Source: Longispora fulva (GTDB lineage: Bacteria; Actinomycetota; Actinomycetes; Mycobacteriales; Micromonosporaceae). Taken from it: a stretch of 64,000 bases of DNA. The notes beneath the pieces are model-generated. The model had not been told where the DNA came from. It searched no databases and worked only from the letters and a program-made list of their open reading frames with translations. Shown piece by piece: positions 61,472-64,000 of this stretch. The translations under genes were made by a program, and so were the position numbers. The stretch covers positions 62,001-126,000 of the forward strand of contig NZ_JADOUF010000001.1 of the NCBI RefSeq assembly GCF_015751905.1, read 5' to 3'. Positions within the stretch are counted from its first letter, which is position 1. Each line of letters begins with the position of its first letter.

Positions 61472-61813
61472 ATGAGCCGACCGGCGCGGGTGGCAATCTG
61501 GGCGACGTGTTTGGCGCTGCTCATTCTGGCAGCAGGGTTTGTCCTGCTGGGTTCGGTCAAGGGGAACTATCCCGCACAGGTCCTGGGGGCGTTGGGCGCC
61601 GTCGCCGCGATCGGTGTCACCCTGTGGGCGTCGTTGCGTTCGGGGCAGTCGGGGTCCCGTGAGGTCAGAAGATCAGGTGATGCCACGGCGTCGGGCTCCG
61701 GCAGTGTGGCGATCACCGGCATGGTCGGTGGCGGCGGCGGCAGACTGGTGGAGGACACCGGAAGCGCTCGGGCCGAGGGTGGTGGACGGGCGATCACGGG
61801 CGATGAGCAGTGA
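61472..61813 (+). CDS. Two-helix membrane protein with Gly-rich tail
   Basis: 113 residues from the ATG 61472. TM helices at about 7-28 (VAIWATCLALLILAAGFVLL) and 36-53 (YPAQVLGALGAVAAIGVTLW), then a tail SGDATASGSGSVAITGMVGG and ARAEGGGRAITGDEQ. The stop overlaps the next start (GTGA). The tail resembles the N-terminus of the partner (RHTGDADVRGTANVVVTGKT). Confidence 0.65.
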   Translation: MSRPARVAIWATCLALLILAAGFVLLGSVKGNYPAQVLGALGAVAAIGVTLWASLRSGQSGSREVRRSGDATASGSGSVAITGMVGGGGGRLVEDTGSARAEGGGRAITGDEQ

Positions 61814-63132
61814 GCCCAGGTCGAACGGTCGGTGGGTGGAGACGATTCCTGTCCGGTGAGGGTAGGACCGTTGTGCGGCACACCGGAGATGCCGATGTGC
61901 GCGGAACCGCAAACGTTGTTGTCACGGGGAAAACCGGCAACGTCGCGGTCACGGTGTATCAGATCATCAACCGGAGCTTGGACGAGCAACTGGCTTCCGC
62001 GGAGACTGAGCTCGTGGGGGCGACCCGCCTTGTGGAGCAGTTGCGCAACCGCGAGTCCGAGCTACTCGGGCAACTCGCCGAAGCCACAGCCGATCGTGAT
62101 CGGCTTCGGGAAGAGATCGCCAGGACCAAGGGGCGGATTTCCGAGTCTGAGGCGGAGGCGCGTCTGCTTCGCAAAGTGCTGTCCGAACAGTTTCTCGTGT
62201 TCACCGAGAGACTCTCGGATCTGACCAGGAGATGCGGGGAGGCCGAATACCGGATCACCGTGTCGGCTGCGGAACTCGCTGCGGTACGCGGACAACTCGG
62301 TGGTGCAGTGGCCAGGTTCCACGGGCTGCGGACCCGACAGTCGGCACTGGTCCAGGCCAAGCCCTACATCGGAGACGTAGTGAGGCGTGACCGGATACTG
62401 AGTTGGACACTGCTGTTCATGGCGGTCGGCGCCGTATGCGCTCTCCTCGGCGGCTATGGAGTGGCGTCAGGGGTACTCAACCACGTTGCGGCGCCGCTGG
62501 CGGCGGTCGTGATCGTGGGCACGGCGCTGTTCGTCGGACGCTGGACGCAATCGTTGACCCTGATGGTCCCAACTCTCCTGACCGTATGGCTGATGATCTC
62601 AGGTAGTTCCGCGGAGGACCTGGTCGTGATCATCGCAGTCGGCGGCTCGCTCGTCGTCATTGTCATGACAGTGGCCAGCTTCCGACAGCGGGACCCGGTT
62701 GCCATGGGCACGGTCGAAAGCCCGGTGCGGAGTGCCATCGGTACGACGATCGTTGTCTTCGCCACGGTGCTGCCGGTGTCTGCGGCGGGACTGGCTTTTG
62801 GCGGCACCGAGTACGTGGGATGGCGCTACGCGCCCTTTGTTATCTCCTTCACGTGCGTGGTGGCGCAGACCACCTGGATGACTGATCGTCGCGAACGGAT
62901 GTCGGGGGCGGTCGCAGGCGTGATCTACGCCGCGTTGCAGATACTGGCGGTGGCGGGCTTTCTTTCTGGAGCGTCAGCAACCACAAGATCGGCCGGCACT
63001 TCTCGGTCTGTGGACGCCCTGCCGGCGGCCGTCACCACTATGGTGATTTTCGCGGTCTTGTGCATCTTGGGAATCGCTGCGTTCGCCATCACGATCAGCG
63101 GCAGAAAGGACTCCGTCTCCAAGAGCCTCTGA
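61810..63132 (+). CDS. Coiled-coil, multi-TM protein
   Basis: 440 residues from the GTG 61810. N-terminal Gly/Val-rich beta segment (RHTGDADVRGTANVVVTGKT with GNVAVTVYQIIN), coiled coil about 58-180 (LDEQLASAETELVGATRLVE), then about eight TM segments from residue 200 on. It pairs by overlap with 61472-61813; both carry GDA-type beta motifs, which suggests complex formation. No family is recognised. Confidence 0.7.
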   Translation: MSPGRTVGGWRRFLSGEGRTVVRHTGDADVRGTANVVVTGKTGNVAVTVYQIINRSLDEQLASAETELVGATRLVEQLRNRESELLGQLAEATADRDRLREEIARTKGRISESEAEARLLRKVLSEQFLVFTERLSDLTRRCGEAEYRITVSAAELAAVRGQLGGAVARFHGLRTRQSALVQAKPYIGDVVRRDRILSWTLLFMAVGAVCALLGGYGVASGVLNHVAAPLAAVVIVGTALFVGRWTQSLTLMVPTLLTVWLMISGSSAEDLVVIIAVGGSLVVIVMTVASFRQRDPVAMGTVESPVRSAIGTTIVVFATVLPVSAAGLAFGGTEYVGWRYAPFVISFTCVVAQTTWMTDRRERMSGAVAGVIYAALQILAVAGFLSGASATTRSAGTSRSVDALPAAVTTMVIFAVLCILGIAAFAITISGRKDSVSKSL

Positions 63133-63144
63133 GGACCAAGCCGG

Positions 63145-63387
63145 ATGATGTACCGGATCACCACCCACTCCGCTCATCTTCTCGACCACGAGCACGAGCA
63201 CGCGGTCGTCTACCACGTCCGTGCCGATGCCGCTGGTACCCGCATCGACCCGGCGACCCGTCCCGGCGAGCACGCGGCGGTCTGCGCCGACCGCGGCTAC
63301 CGGCCGTCTGATCTCAACGTGCGATCTCTGACGTCCACTCTAGGACCGACCACGTCATCGCCGCATTCCTTCAAGGCGCTCGCCTGA
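63145..63387 (+). CDS. Small hypothetical protein, possibly truncated
   Basis: 80 residues, starting [20 protein letters not shown], 12 bases after the previous stop, with GAGG upstream. The first 60 residues look coding; the tail may be out of frame where it meets the ABC fragment. Confidence 0.4.
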   Translation: MMYRITTHSAHLLDHEHEHAVVYHVRADAAGTRIDPATRPGEHAAVCADRGYRPSDLNVRSLTSTLGPTTSSPHSFKALA

Positions 63388-63399
63388 ACCTGGTTGGCA

Positions 63400-63724
63400 G
63401 CGTACCGGCGAGAAGCAGCTGATCACCATCGCGCGCGCGTTCCTCGCCGAGCCGGCCATCCTGATCCTCGACGAGGCGACCAGCTCCGTGGACACCCGCA
63501 CGGAGGTGCTGATCGAGCGCGCGATGAACGAACTGCGCAAGGGCCGGACCAGCTTCGTGATCGCCCACCGGTTGTCCACGATCCGCGACGCCGACCTGAT
63601 CCTCGTGATGGAGCACGGCTCGATCGTGGAGCAGGGCACGCACGAGGGTCTGCTCGCGGCGGACGGGGCGTACGCCCGGCTGTACGCGGCCCAGTTCGCC
63701 CGCGCGGTGGCGGAGGTGGACTGA
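63400..63724 (+). pseudogene. 3' fragment of an ABC exporter gene
   Basis: It begins inside the signature region ([13 protein letters not shown]) and continues with Walker [18 protein letters not shown]-loop [14 protein letters not shown] and the normal end [13 protein letters not shown]. Transmembrane domains and Walker A are missing, so it was cut at its 5' side. Confidence 0.75.
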
Positions 63725-63760
63725 GCGACGGTGCCCGAGGGTGGCCGGGCGGTGAGGGCC

Positions 63761-64000
63761 TCAGTCGCGGCCGAGGAGAGCGGTGCCCAGGTCGGTGACG
63801 GAGTAGAGGACCTCGCGGCGGTACCGGTGCGCCGCGACCAGCCCGCCGTCACGCAGCACGGCCAGGTGCTGGGACACCGCGCCGAGGCTGAGCCCGGTCC
63901 GTGCGGCGAGCTGGGTGGTGCTGGCCGGTGAGGTGGTGTGGGCCAGCAGTCGGGCCCGGCTCCGGCCGATCAGCCTGGCGAGCCCGTCGGCGGCCTGGTG
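63761..64000 (-). CDS. ArsR-like winged-helix regulator, C-terminal part (partial)
   Basis: 79 residues from the window edge to a TGA. Winged helix: STTQLAARTGLSLGAVSQHL, AVLRDGGLVAAHRYRREVLY, SVTDLGTALL. It is convergent with the ABC fragment. The N-terminus lies outside the window. Confidence 0.8.
   Translation of the reverse strand, partial: HQAADGLARLIGRSRARLLAHTTSPASTTQLAARTGLSLGAVSQHLAVLRDGGLVAAHRYRREVLYSVTDLGTALLGRD

Noticed and set aside
1-64000. CRISPR array
   Set aside because: No set of regularly spaced identical repeats is seen; short repeats found are promoter elements or protein repeats.

Overview
The window is high-GC DNA (by eye near 70 %, with GC-rich third codon positions) of the kind found in filamentous Actinobacteria. 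SARP/AfsR-type regulators, PknB-type kinases, a SigE-like ECF sigma factor, many secreted lectin-bearing hydrolases and the DUF485/ActP/Acs cluster together suggest a member of the Micromonosporaceae or a close relative. That placement is inference; there is no rRNA gene in the window.

Region A (about 0.2-24.3 kb) is a galactoside-scavenging locus. Secreted enzymes are a GH59 galactosylceramidase-like protein, a GH97 alpha-glycosidase, an S8 protease and an M4 protease that share an almost identical C-terminal module, and a decayed GH29 alpha-L-fucosidase. A CUT2-type sugar ABC importer (lipoprotein, double ATPase, permease) runs rightward. Divergent from it, a tightly coupled operon reads SDR dehydrogenase, GntR/FCD regulator, DgoD-type galactonate dehydratase, mutarotase-like protein, KDPGal aldolase, PfkB kinase and SMP-30 lactonase. 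This is a full oxidative (De Ley-Doudoroff) route from galactose to pyruvate and glyceraldehyde-3-phosphate. Two more kinase copies lie beside the secreted enzymes, and both have altered GAGD motifs. The importer and GH97 promoters are near copies of each other. They share an AT-rich box, also present before the dehydrogenase, and a GATCG-N6-CGATC dyad.

Region B (24.3-29.8 kb) is a scar of mobile DNA: the 3' half and terminator of a tRNA-Pro(GGG), two IS21 istB 3' fragments fused head to head through an inverted repeat, orphan genes, an HNH endonuclease with a membrane protein, and a broken ricin-type lectin.

Region C (29.8-43.6 kb) is core-like. It has two transmembrane Ser/Thr kinases carrying lectin-like domains in opposite domain order, two SARP regulators, a hemerythrin/cysteine-dioxygenase pair, a 37-residue acidic peptide and an acetate-uptake operon (DUF485, ActP, small ORF, Acs). 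Four promoters here carry GTTGATC-type direct repeats at an 11-bp period at a fixed distance from a -10 box. Two of them probably give leaderless mRNAs starting at the ATG. This looks like one SARP regulon.

Region D (43.8-64 kb) is an accessory zone rich in decay: a frameshifted sigma factor, IS701 and IS110 fragments, a recombinase fragment, a GDPD fragment, caspase-like fragments and an ABC-exporter fragment. Among these sit intact orphan systems: a two-gene module with a 15-residue helical repeat, a Sel1 protein, a SUKH-type operon, a multi-zinc-ribbon HNH protein, an ECF sigma factor fused to an extracytoplasmic domain, an uncharacterised operon (58.4-60.6 kb) ending in a methyltransferase, and a coiled-coil/multi-TM pair. 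The window ends in an ArsR-like regulator.
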